Translations under genes and position numbers: made by a program
The notes under the pieces: generated by a model
Databases searched by the model: none
What the model was told of the DNA's origin: nothing
The model's input: only the letters and a program-made list of their open reading frames with translations
Assembly: GCA_013153595.1 (NCBI GenBank)
Contig: JAADEC010000081.1
Span: 1-35,418, forward strand
Direction of reading: 5' to 3'
Length of the DNA stretch: 35,418 bases
Source: Thermococci archaeon
Lineage (GTDB): Archaea > Methanobacteriota_B > Thermococci > Thermococcales > Thermococcaceae
Part shown: piece by piece, positions 7,425 through 14,141 of the stretch
How the letters are laid out: each line of letters starts with the position of its first letter
Position numbering within the stretch: the first letter of the stretch is position 1

Positions 7425-9113
7425 GTGGCGATGTGTATGATGAGGTTTCTAAAGGAGGCTGAACTGTTCTCGTCCGAGAACTGTCTGAATTACATAGGCA
7501 GGATATCCCAGTTCCACAGGATACAGGGCTCAAGGGAGCTCTACGATGCAGTCAGGATGATAAAAGGAGAGCTTGACAACATGGGGGTCGAGAGCACCCT
7601 GTACGAAGAGACTTACGACGGCTCATCAACCTACGGCACGCTCCAGTCCCCGATAGCATGGGAGCTCGTGAGCGCCGAAGTCGAGGTGGAGGGAGGAAAG
7701 AGGATAACCTCTCAAGTGACCCCTCTCGTCGCGATGGCTCACTCCCCAAGCGGGGAGGCGGACGGAGAAGTCCTTCCGATACTCAGGGAGGAAGACTGGA
7801 AAGAAGCCGAGGGGAAGGTGGTCCTCGTCGGGAAGGACTGGAGAAACGCCTACAGAAGGGCCAACGAGGCCGGGGCGAGGGGCTTCATCGCCTACAGGAA
7901 GGGCACCGGCAGGTACGTTCCCTACATCGGTCTGTTCCTGACGGGGGAAGACCTCGAGTGGGCGTCCATACCGGCCGTGGCGATCCCCGAGGTAACCGCA
8001 GAGGAGCTCATGAGCAAGAAGCGCCGGGTGAGCATCAGGGTGGAGTCGGAGATTAAACGACGGGAGGTCCTGCCCGTACTTCACGCAAGGATAGGGGAGC
8101 CGCCGTTCGTAACATTCACGGCCCACATCTGCCATCCAAAGCCCGGGGCCAACGACAACGCCTCGGGAAGCGCCATGCTCATGGAGCTCGCCAGAATCCT
8201 GAAGGCCATGCACGGCAAACAGAGCCGCTTCGGGTTCTCTTTCCTCTGGATACCCGAGTACTACGGAACCCAGGCGTTCACCGGGAAGTACATGCGGCCC
8301 GAGGAGCACTACGCCGTCATAAACCTCGACATGGTGGCTGGAAGCCCCGACCGCTCCGGCTCAACCCTAATGGCAGTCAGGACCCCGCTCTCAAGGTTCT
8401 CCATGGTCTCCGGCCTTTTGGAGCGCTTCCTCGAGGCTGCCAACTCAAGGGGCAGGAGCCTGAGCGGTGAGCCGATGCCGCTTATACCGCAGAGGGCCTA
8501 CAGCTACGAGATGGGCAGCGACCACGACGTCTTCAACTTCCACGGGGTTCCTGGTGTCATGGCGATAACATGGCCAGATAGGTTCTACCACTCCAGCGGG
8601 GACACGATAGAGAAGGTGAGCCTCGACACGATAGGTGTGATCGGAAGGGGCGTAACCGCCACGGCGCTCTTCCTGGCGTTCGCGGATGAGGGCGAGCTTG
8701 AAGGCTTTGCAAAGGCGTATTCAATGGCCTACCTCGGTGAGCTGGGCATGGAGAGGAAGGTGGAAGTGGCGGGGAGGCTCGTGATGGACGGACTCGCGAG
8801 GGACTCACGGTTCATGGGGTTCGAGGGCGGACAGGAGCTGAACGGAGAGGGCTGGCTGAGATGGAGGGAGAGGGGAATCATAAACGAGAGGCTCATCGAG
8901 AGAAGGAAACCCGAGCTCGCTCGGGAGTTCAGGAAGCTCACCGAGGACAGGGGGATCACGGTCCACCTGCACGAAGCCGTAATGCTTGGGGAGAAGGTCG
9001 GGAAGGAGGACACGTTCAGGGCACTGGAGGAAGAGTTCGGAAGCGTTGAGAGGGAGAAGGTCGAGAGGTTGCTGGAGATCGCCGAGGCGGCCGGGCTCGT
9101 GGAGCTCTCCTAA
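7425..9113 (+). CDS. DUF4910 / M28-like zinc aminopeptidase
   Basis: Cytosolic peptidase-like protein of about 560 aa. After an N-terminal domain with a PA-like insert (residues about 90-190), the metallopeptidase core carries the expected ligand-type motifs: HICHPKPGANDNASG near 235-250, WIPEYYGT with the probable catalytic acid, VINLDMVAG, YEMGSDHDVF and FYHSSGDT. These match the DUF4910/M28 architecture with a two-zinc site, so aminopeptidase activity on peptides is likely but the specificity is unknown. The C-terminal about 130 residues look like helical and winged-helix-type additions. The start is ambiguous: GTG 7425, ATG 7431 or ATG 7437 are all possible. It overlaps the convergent HTH gene by 4 bases. 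Confidence 0.8.
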   Translation: MAMCMMRFLKEAELFSSENCLNYIGRISQFHRIQGSRELYDAVRMIKGELDNMGVESTLYEETYDGSSTYGTLQSPIAWELVSAEVEVEGGKRITSQVTPLVAMAHSPSGEADGEVLPILREEDWKEAEGKVVLVGKDWRNAYRRANEAGARGFIAYRKGTGRYVPYIGLFLTGEDLEWASIPAVAIPEVTAEELMSKKRRVSIRVESEIKRREVLPVLHARIGEPPFVTFTAHICHPKPGANDNASGSAMLMELARILKAMHGKQSRFGFSFLWIPEYYGTQAFTGKYMRPEEHYAVINLDMVAGSPDRSGSTLMAVRTPLSRFSMVSGLLERFLEAANSRGRSLSGEPMPLIPQRAYSYEMGSDHDVFNFHGVPGVMAITWPDRFYHSSGDTIEKVSLDTIGVIGRGVTATALFLAFADEGELEGFAKAYSMAYLGELGMERKVEVAGRLVMDGLARDSRFMGFEGGQELNGEGWLRWRERGIINERLIERRKPELAREFRKLTEDRGITVHLHEAVMLGEKVGKEDTFRALEEEFGSVEREKVERLLEIAEAAGLVELS

Positions 9114-9451
9114 GAAGCCTGCCCTGTTTCCTCCCCTTTTATCTCCCTCTCAAGCTCTGCTATGCTCTCCAGCACGGATTTCTTAACCCTCTCAAGAACT
9201 TCTTCGGGGGAGGCGGCCGTGTAAACGTAGCCGAGCCATCCCTTCTCTATGAGCCTCCTCTTCAGGATGCCCTTCCTGTAAAGGTTCAGGACGTGCTCCC
9301 TCACGCTCCTCTCGCTTATGTCGAGCTCCCTCTGTATCTCGGTTATCCTCATGGGCCTGCTGACCTCAAGGAGCAGACGGTATATCCTCAGCTCGGTCTT
9401 CTTAAATCCGAGGGATCTGAGAAGCGCCTCGAGCCTGTCATACACTCCCAT
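9110..9451 (-). CDS. Winged helix-turn-helix transcriptional regulator (TrmB/ArsR-like)
   Basis: Small DNA-binding protein of 113 aa. Residues 8-75 form a winged HTH: GFKKTELRIYRLLLEVSRPMR, then recognition-helix-like ISERSVREHVLNLYRKGIL and a wing with GYVYTAASPEEVL. The C-terminus is a short amphipathic helix (ESIAELEREIK) suited to dimerisation. There is no obvious ligand domain, so it resembles a minimal TrmB- or ArsR-like regulator. Its promoter contains an imperfect 6-2-6 palindrome between the TATA box and the start codon, which suggests autoregulation. The target genes are unknown; the convergent peptidase gene and the downstream-oriented pterin gene are candidates only by proximity. 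Confidence 0.8.
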   Translation of the reverse strand: MGVYDRLEALLRSLGFKKTELRIYRLLLEVSRPMRITEIQRELDISERSVREHVLNLYRKGILKRRLIEKGWLGYVYTAASPEEVLERVKKSVLESIAELEREIKGEETGQAS

Positions 9452-9463
9452 TCCATCACCTAT

Positions 9464-9492
9464 GAAGTTGTAATTTCAGACCCCTTAAAAGA
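9464..9492 (-). promoter_or_regulatory. Promoter and candidate operator of the HTH regulator gene
   Basis: On the minus strand a TATA-like CTTTTAAGG (about 9483-9491) is followed by the imperfect palindrome GAAATT-AC-AACTTC (9464-9477), one mismatch between the 6-base arms, and then the start codon at 9451. An operator between TATA and start is typical of archaeal repressors that block polymerase recruitment. Confidence 0.45.
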
Positions 9493-9499
9493 TTTGTGC

Positions 9500-9964
9500 C
9501 TAATCCGCCCCGTTCTCCAGCCTCACCTCGGCGTAGCTCCTCGGGTCCTCCCACACCCTCACGGTTATCGAACTCACGTTCTCACCCGCCTTCTCGGCTA
9601 TCCTCTCGGCCACCCACTCCGCTATGTACTCGGCGGTCACGTTGGGCTTGTCTATGACAACCACTTCCTCCTCTGGTAGCTCAAACCGCTTCCCGTTGAC
9701 CTCAACCACCACGATTTCACCGCTCCTCCTGACCCACTCCTCGCTGACTATGAACCTGTGGTCAAGGAGCTTGACGAGGTTGCTCAGGTGGTTAAAGTCG
9801 AAGATCATGCCGTACTCGTTCAGCTCCCCCTCCACCTCAACGTCTATCCTGTAAGTGTGGCCGTGAAGCCTGAGGCACTTGCTCTCGTAGGGCAGGCTGA
9901 GGAGGTGGCTGCTGTCGAAGTCCTTGCTCCAGCTTATCCTCCTAACCACCGGTCGGAACGTCAT
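9500..9964 (-). CDS. queD: 6-pyruvoyl-tetrahydropterin synthase / QueD family enzyme
   Basis: Enzyme of 154 aa from the COG0720 T-fold family. Zinc ligands are visible as FDSSHLL and LHGHTY. The cysteine in KCLRLHGH matches the CxxxHGH signature of QueD-type enzymes, which convert dihydroneopterin triphosphate to 6-carboxytetrahydropterin on the way to preQ0 and archaeosine in tRNA. The motif DHRFIVSEEW and the C-terminal catalytic-type WEDPRSYAEV also fit. Thermococcales often carry a second paralogue of the PTPS-III type, in which that cysteine is absent, so the motif favours the archaeosine branch here. The gene follows the DUF364 gene on the same strand with a 24-base gap and may be co-transcribed with it. 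Confidence 0.85.
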   Translation of the reverse strand: MTFRPVVRRISWSKDFDSSHLLSLPYESKCLRLHGHTYRIDVEVEGELNEYGMIFDFNHLSNLVKLLDHRFIVSEEWVRRSGEIVVVEVNGKRFELPEEEVVVIDKPNVTAEYIAEWVAERIAEKAGENVSSITVRVWEDPRSYAEVRLENGAD

Positions 9965-9988
9965 GGTCAGGGTTTGGAGGGAGACGTT

Positions 9989-10756
9989 TTAACCGTTTTC
10001 CTCGGCCGGGATCCTCAGGGTGTACTTCCTGCTGAACCTCTCGAAGCCCTTGAAACGGCCGAGCTTCAGCTCCCTGATGGCCCCATCAACGTCGACGACC
10101 TTCATTCCCGCCACGTGGGTAACGCCGCTCCCCTTTAGAAGATCAGGGTGAAGTTGCCCGGTCGGGCCCGTCAGGACAATAAGCTTCGCCCTTCTGGCCC
10201 TGTCGACTATGAGGTCGAGCGTGCCGTTAACGAGGCAGGTGGCGCTGGCTATAACAGCGTCAACCTCAGGTAGGAGCCAGTACTCGAGGGCGTCGCTCAG
10301 CGTGCTCCTGTCCCAGAGCTTCGAGTTCCTCTCGAAGACGTAGGCCTCGATGCCAGCGTCTCTGATGGCCCTGACCACGGGGGGCATGTTGCCCACCACC
10401 GCCACCTTCTCCGGCTCGGCCTCGGTTATCAGCTCAACCGCGTCCCGCCACTCGGCGTCCCCGGGGTCGAAGTAGTACTGGGAGATGGCGTTCACGGCGG
10501 CCAAACCGAGGGTTCTCTCGATCACGTTCAGGCTGTCGAGTCGCTCAACGAACGATTCAACCGTCGGTTCCTCTATGGAATTGCCGTACGTCTGAACCTC
10601 CTCCGGCAGGGTCATGGCCACCCCAAGAGACCTTCCCCGAGAACCCCTGACCAGAACCCACGTGTACGGGAGGGCGAAAGAGAAGTCAACGAGCTCGAGT
10701 TCCCCGTCCACGTCCAGCATCCTCAGAGCACGTTCCTTCACGGTTCGGAGTATCAT
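9989..10756 (-). CDS. DUF364 / Rossmann-like putative heavy-metal chelation protein
   Basis: Protein of 255 aa matching the DUF364 family (COG2014). The N-terminal domain carries the characteristic LGVAMTLPEEVQTY and LAAVNAISQYYF. The C-terminal Rossmann-like half has VAVVGNMPPVVRAI, ASATCLVNGTLDLI and VLTGPTGQLHPDLL. Family members have been proposed to bind metal chelates or take part in cofactor metabolism; no reaction is established. I chose ATG 10756, preceded by GGTGGTTGG and a minus-strand TATA (CATTTAAGGG near 10788-10797), over the GTG at 10768. Its divergence from two NifX-like genes across a shared regulatory region supports a metal-cofactor connection. Confidence 0.8.
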   Translation of the reverse strand: MILRTVKERALRMLDVDGELELVDFSFALPYTWVLVRGSRGRSLGVAMTLPEEVQTYGNSIEEPTVESFVERLDSLNVIERTLGLAAVNAISQYYFDPGDAEWRDAVELITEAEPEKVAVVGNMPPVVRAIRDAGIEAYVFERNSKLWDRSTLSDALEYWLLPEVDAVIASATCLVNGTLDLIVDRARRAKLIVLTGPTGQLHPDLLKGSGVTHVAGMKVVDVDGAIRELKLGRFKGFERFSRKYTLRIPAEENG

Positions 10757-10875
10757 CCAACCACCCACCGGAGTTGAAGGCTGAACCCTTAAATGGTACC
10801 GCTCGTCGGCTGCCTGTTAGGCTAACCGAAAAGTTTATAAGTGTGCATATGCACATAATTATCGAGGTGATGAGA
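10757..10875. promoter_or_regulatory. Divergent regulatory region between DUF364 and NifX-like genes
   Basis: The region holds a minus-strand TATA (near 10788-10797) and a plus-strand TATA, AGTTTATAAG (about 10832-10841). It also holds two perfect palindromes: GTTAG-G-CTAAC at 10816-10826, just upstream of the plus-strand BRE, and the 14-base TGTGCATATGCACA at 10842-10855, between the plus-strand TATA and the GAGGTGA site at 10864. The layout suggests one activator and one repressor site, or two sites for different regulators. Confidence 0.6.
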
Positions 10876-11484
10876 ATGAGGATAGCGATACCGACCAACA
10901 CGGGTGGGCTTGAGGACACCGTTGCCCCGGTGTTCGGAAGGGCCCAGACTTTCACGATAGTGGATGTGGACGAGAACGGCGAGGCCAAGGAGGTCAAGGT
11001 CATTCAGAACCCGGCCATGAACGCGGCAGGGGGAGCGGGCCCCATGGCCATACAGACACTGCTCAACGAAGGAGTTGAGGCAATAGTCGCACCGCAGCTC
11101 GGTCCGAACGCCGCCATGGCGGCACAGGCGGCAGGTCTGAGGGTCTACACGGTCGCTCCGGGAAGCCCTGTGAAGGAAGCCATAAATGCGGCCGGAGGCG
11201 CGCCTGCCCAAGGACCCGCAGGAGCCGGAACCTACCCTGCGTACGGTCCGGTGTATGGTCCCGCCTACGGCCCGGCGTACGGTCCTGCCAGCGCTCAGTA
11301 CCCGGCTCCCGTACCCACCCGGGGTTACGGACCCGGATGGGGACGCGGATGGGGCCGTGGCTTCGGACGCGGTTTCGGACGTGGCTGGGGCAGAGGCGGA
11401 AGAGGCTGGGGAGCAAGGCTCGGCTACTGCCCATGGACAGGAATGCCGAACAGGAGAAACCGCAGGTTTTACGGATGGTGGTGA
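10876..11484 (+). CDS. NifX/NifB-type iron-molybdenum cofactor-binding protein with Tyr/Gly/Arg-rich tail
   Basis: Protein of 202 aa. Residues 1 to about 108 are a dinitrogenase iron-molybdenum cofactor domain (MRIAIPTNTGG, DTVAPVFGRAQTFTIVDVD, GVEAIVAPQLGPNAA), a fold that binds Fe-S or Mo/W-type clusters. The remainder is low complexity: four YGP[AV] units followed by GWGRGWGRGFGRGF-type repeats and an aromatic C-terminus. No nitrogenase genes are present in the window, so a role in Fe-S, tungsten or hydrogenase cofactor handling is more likely. Start ATG 10876 lies 6 bases after GAGGTGA; the longer track ORF runs through the palindromic promoter. A T-run follows the stop. A related gene lies directly downstream. 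Confidence 0.85.
   Translation: MRIAIPTNTGGLEDTVAPVFGRAQTFTIVDVDENGEAKEVKVIQNPAMNAAGGAGPMAIQTLLNEGVEAIVAPQLGPNAAMAAQAAGLRVYTVAPGSPVKEAINAAGGAPAQGPAGAGTYPAYGPVYGPAYGPAYGPASAQYPAPVPTRGYGPGWGRGWGRGFGRGFGRGWGRGGRGWGARLGYCPWTGMPNRRNRRFYGWW
11242..11400 (+). repeat. In-frame repeats encoding YGP[AV] and G[WF]GRG units
   Basis: Four 12-base units encode YGPV, YGPA, YGPA, YGPA at 11242-11289, residues 123-138. They are followed by 9- to 12-base units encoding G[WF]GRG up to about 11400. The DNA units differ at third positions, so the amino acid pattern appears to be kept by selection rather than by very recent slippage. Confidence 0.7.
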
Positions 11485-11493
11485 GGACACTTT

Positions 11494-11501
11494 GGTTTTT
11501 T
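11494..11501 (+). terminator. T-run after the first NifX-like gene
   Basis: GGTTTTTT about 10 bases after the stop codon, without a strong hairpin, matches the oligo-T terminators used by archaeal RNA polymerase. It would partly separate the two NifX-like genes. Confidence 0.4.
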
Positions 11502-11581
11502 CGTTCCTCTGTTTTACCACACCAACATCCAAAAGCCAAAGCTTAATTTAACTTAAGTCAATTCAGGTCGAGGTGATTGAT

Positions 11582-12055
11582 ATGAAGGTGCTTGTTCCAA
11601 CCATCAGGGGAGGACTGGACGACAACGTGGCGGGGATGTTCGCGAGGGCACCCACGTTCACGCTTGTGGAGGTTGATGAGAGCGGAAACGTTAAGGACGT
11701 TCAGGTGATCCAGAACCAGGCCGCACAGGCCGCGAGGGGTGCGGGAATTCAGGTCGCACAGCTGTGCATAGATCTGGGAGTGGACGCCGTTATAGCCCCG
11801 AGCGTGGGGCCGAACGCGGCTGGAGCGCTCTCACAGGCGGGAATCAGGATGGTCTCGGCGCCGCCAACGCTCACTGTCAGGCAGGCAGTTGAAGCGTTTC
11901 TGAAGGGCGACCTCCAGAGCGGCCCTGTGCAGGGCCCAGCGGCAGGTTTCGGTCAGGGAATGGGACGCGGCATGGGTAGAGGAATGGGAAGAGGCCGCGG
12001 AATGGGAAGAGGTGGCGGCAGAGGAGGCTCTGGAAGGGGCCGAGGAGGCTGGTGA
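11582..12055 (+). CDS. Second NifX/NifB-type cofactor-binding protein with Met/Gly/Arg-rich tail
   Basis: Paralogue of the preceding gene, 157 aa. The NifX-like domain covers residues 1 to about 115 (MKVLVPTIRGG, DNVAGMFARAPTFTLVEVD, GVDAVIAPSVGPNAAGAL). The tail from about 127 is made of MGRG, GRGMGRG and GGRGG units, resembling RGG-type tails that can bind RNA or drive assembly, though here the Met and Arg side chains could equally act in metal binding. Start ATG 11582 is 5 bases after GAGGTGA at 11570-11576. A TATA-like CTTAATTTAAC lies near 11542-11552, so it likely has its own promoter in addition to any read-through. Confidence 0.85.
   Translation: MKVLVPTIRGGLDDNVAGMFARAPTFTLVEVDESGNVKDVQVIQNQAAQAARGAGIQVAQLCIDLGVDAVIAPSVGPNAAGALSQAGIRMVSAPPTLTVRQAVEAFLKGDLQSGPVQGPAAGFGQGMGRGMGRGMGRGRGMGRGGGRGGSGRGRGGW
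11959..12050 (+). repeat. In-frame repeats encoding MGRG/GRGG units
   Basis: The 3' end of the second NifX-like gene is built from imperfect units of about 12 bases (ATGGGACGCGGC and variants) encoding MGRG, followed by GGRGG-type units. Third-position differences between units argue for maintained amino acid composition. Confidence 0.65.
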
Positions 12056-12078
12056 CCTCCGGCCACCATTATTGCTGT

Positions 12079-12507
12079 TTAGTCCTCCAACTTCTCGGCA
12101 TCCCACAGGCTGAGGTTGTTCTCACGTGGTTTTCTCTCGAGAACGCCTCCCTTGAGCTCCTGTATGAACACCTCCATCACGAACGTCTCTCCGCTGACGA
12201 GATGACCCCCGTATAACCTTCCGTCCTGGTCCCCGAGGGCCACATGGATGTGCGCGAAGGGCTTTCCATCCTTAACGCTCACGTTCCCCGTTAGGGAAAC
12301 AACCTCGTAGTCCCCTTTCAGGGCTATGTTCCTGTAACCACCCTCGTCGCGATCGAAGTACGCCACTACGGGATCCCTTATGGATCCTATGGCGCTGATC
12401 GTTCCGAGCATGATGCCCTTCTTCTCCAAGAACCTCGTCAGGTACCCGACTATCTCCTCCCCCTCATCAACCCTGAATAGAAAGCTCCTTCCGGTAGATA
12501 CCTCCAT
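12079..12507 (-). CDS. PPC (DUF296) domain protein, putative DNA-binding
   Basis: Protein of about 142 aa that is almost entirely one PPC/DUF296 domain (COG1661). Typical features are FLFRVDEGEEIVGYLTRFLEKKGI near the N-terminus, GTISAIGSIRDPVVAYFD, the histidine-containing KPFAHIHVALGD, and GGHLVSGETFVMEVFI. Bacterial and archaeal PPC proteins form trimers and are described as DNA-binding or metal-binding; in plants the domain is fused to AT-hooks, absent here. The start ATG 12507 is preferred over GTG 12534 because the latter would fall within the expected transcription start zone (TATA CTAAAATAAG about 12537-12547). Divergent from the SDR gene. Confidence 0.8.
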   Translation of the reverse strand: MEVSTGRSFLFRVDEGEEIVGYLTRFLEKKGIMLGTISAIGSIRDPVVAYFDRDEGGYRNIALKGDYEVVSLTGNVSVKDGKPFAHIHVALGDQDGRLYGGHLVSGETFVMEVFIQELKGGVLERKPRENNLSLWDAEKLED

Positions 12508-12536
12508 GGCGATCACGCCGGAAACTGCACCCAAAC

Positions 12537-12547
12537 TTATTTTAGGT
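12537..12547 (-). promoter_or_regulatory. TATA box of the PPC-domain gene
   Basis: Minus-strand CTAAAATAAG lies about 30 bases upstream of ATG 12507. It lies in the compact divergent region shared with the SDR gene, whose GGTGG ribosome binding site is at 12566-12570. Confidence 0.5.
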
Positions 12548-12574
12548 TTTTCCTGGAGTTACTCCGGTGGTACC

Positions 12575-13366
12575 ATGCTGAGCGTGGATCTCTCCGGAAG
12601 GCTCGCATTCACAACCGCGTCGAGCAGGGGGATAGGCTTTGGGGTTGCAAGGGTGCTCGCAAGAGCAGGAGCCGACGTTGTACTGCTCTCACGGAACGAG
12701 GAGAACCTCCGGAAAGCCCGGGAAAAGATCAAAGCAGAGAGCGACGTGGAGGTTAGCTACATAGCGGCGGATCTGACGAAAAGGGAGGATCTCGAGAGAA
12801 CGGTGGAGGAGCTCGGGGACATCGGAGAACCCGACGTGTTCTTCTTCTCCACGGGCGGCCCAAAGCCCGGCTACTTCATGGAGATGGGCATGGGGGACTG
12901 GGAGGAGGCGGTCGATCTCCTGCTGTACCCCGCGGTTTACCTGACCAAGGCTCTCGTTCCTGCTATGGAGCGGAGGGGCTTTGGCAGGATAGTGTACTCA
13001 ACCAGCGTCGCCATACGGGAGCCCATACCCAACATCGCCCTCAGCAACGTCGTCAGAATTTCGATGGCCGGCCTGGTGAGAACCCTCGCCAAAGAGCTCG
13101 GTCCGAAGGGGATAACAGTCAACGGGATCATGCCGGGCATCATAGAGACGGAAAGAATGATCCAGCTCGCAAGGGACAGAGCCAGGAGGGAGGGCAAATC
13201 CGTTGAGGAAGCCCTGAGGGACTACACGAGGCCCGTGCCCCTGGGCAGACTGGGGAAACCTGAGGAAATAGGGTACCTCGTCGCCTTTATCGCCAGCGAT
13301 CTCGGCTCCTACATAAACGGTGCCATGATACCCGTGGACGGCGGAAGGCTGAGTTCTGTGTTTTGA
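12575..13366 (+). CDS. Atypical short-chain dehydrogenase/reductase
   Basis: SDR-family protein of 263 aa. The Rossmann glycine motif is TTASSRGIGFGVA instead of the usual TGxxxGIG, and the NAG-type motif reads FSTGGPKPG. The active-site tetrad is altered: where classical SDRs have S...YxxxK, this protein reads YSTSVAIREPIPNIALSNVVR, lacking the canonical Tyr and Lys. That pattern matches a known SDR-like subgroup without a perfect cofactor motif or tetrad. Oxidoreductase activity is therefore uncertain. The C-terminal GITVNGIMPGIIETERM and YINGAMIPVDGG are typical of SDRs. ATG 12575 with GGTGG five bases before it is chosen over the long track ORF, which runs through the divergent promoter. 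Confidence 0.85.
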   Translation: MLSVDLSGRLAFTTASSRGIGFGVARVLARAGADVVLLSRNEENLRKAREKIKAESDVEVSYIAADLTKREDLERTVEELGDIGEPDVFFFSTGGPKPGYFMEMGMGDWEEAVDLLLYPAVYLTKALVPAMERRGFGRIVYSTSVAIREPIPNIALSNVVRISMAGLVRTLAKELGPKGITVNGIMPGIIETERMIQLARDRARREGKSVEEALRDYTRPVPLGRLGKPEEIGYLVAFIASDLGSYINGAMIPVDGGRLSSVF

Positions 13367-13370
13367 TGGC

Positions 13371-14069
13371 TCAGGTCCTCTTGCCCCACGGCTCGCTTTT
13401 CCTTTTACTTACGTAGACCTTGGGCTCGAACCCCTCGATGGGGCTCTTCAGGATGGCAAGCGTCTCGGAGTACCCCTCTTCGGATATCATGCCCCTCGTC
13501 AGCAGATAGTACTCACTCATGCTCACGAGCCACGCGTGAAGCGGCTTGGGAAGAATCTCGTACTTCTCTATCAGGATCGTGTGATAGTTGTACTTCCTCG
13601 TGAGCTTGTCGGTGGCTATGGCGGTCGCCATTATGAACCTCTTCAGGGCCTGCTCCCCCATGAGTTCGTACAGGCCGTCTATGGTGGCCAGAACCCCCAC
13701 AGCGTTCCTCAGGTCGTAGAGAGTCTCAACTTCCTGCATGACGGAGTGAAACTTGGGGACGAGGGTCTCCTCCGTAACCTTGCCGACGTCGTATATGTAG
13801 GGCTTATTGCAGCGCTCCGGAAACAGGTTGACCACGACCAGATTCCCCTTCATGCCGTACCTGTCCATGTCAAGACCCGCCACGTGGGCCCGGTAGAACA
13901 CCTTGCTCATTGGGAGTATCGTGTTGACGAAGACACCGAACCTTCCCTCTGCAACCTCCCTCTTGAACATCTCAAGGGCGAACTTCCAGCCCGTGCTGTA
14001 CTGATCGTAGGAAACCAGAATGAAACTCCCGTTGGGAATCCCACCCAGGTATTGCTCAAGGTGTTCCAT
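13371..14069 (-). CDS. KaiC-like RecA-superfamily protein lacking a P-loop (putative)
   Basis: Protein of 232 aa. The N-terminus, GGIPNGSFILVSYDQYSTGWKFALEM, follows the layout of a KaiC/RecA Walker A region, but the GxxGxGKT loop is replaced by YDQYSTGWK. The later FGVFVNTILPMSKVFYRAHVAGLDMDRYG parallels the KaiC segment that usually reads like a kinase-fold helix and strand. The middle contains VGVLATIDGLYELMG in the position of a Walker B strand. I infer a nucleotide-binding fold that has lost ATP hydrolysis; this is fold-level reasoning and could be wrong. It converges on the SDR gene with a 4-base gap and diverges from the DUF998 gene. Confidence 0.6.
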   Translation of the reverse strand: MEHLEQYLGGIPNGSFILVSYDQYSTGWKFALEMFKREVAEGRFGVFVNTILPMSKVFYRAHVAGLDMDRYGMKGNLVVVNLFPERCNKPYIYDVGKVTEETLVPKFHSVMQEVETLYDLRNAVGVLATIDGLYELMGEQALKRFIMATAIATDKLTRKYNYHTILIEKYEILPKPLHAWLVSMSEYYLLTRGMISEEGYSETLAILKSPIEGFEPKVYVSKRKSEPWGKRT

Positions 14070-14141
14070 TGATGTATCCCCTGAGTGGATAGAGCAGCAG
14101 TCTTAATATACCTATTGGTTGATAATGAGTGGGTGATCACC

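Noticed and set aside
7626-8309. 227-aa minus-strand ORF inside the peptidase gene
   Set aside because: Antisense shadow of a gene with conserved metal-ligand motifs; no promoter or ribosome binding site.
9461-9473. Shared 13-base string CTATGAAGTTGTA at about 9460 and 22313
   Set aside because: The two copies are in different contexts relative to the local promoters (opposite strands) and there is no third copy; chance is the simplest explanation.
10822-11532. 236-aa minus-strand ORF opposite the first NifX-like gene
   Set aside because: It mirrors the repetitive 3' end of the real gene and the palindromic promoter; Ser/Arg-rich with no domain.
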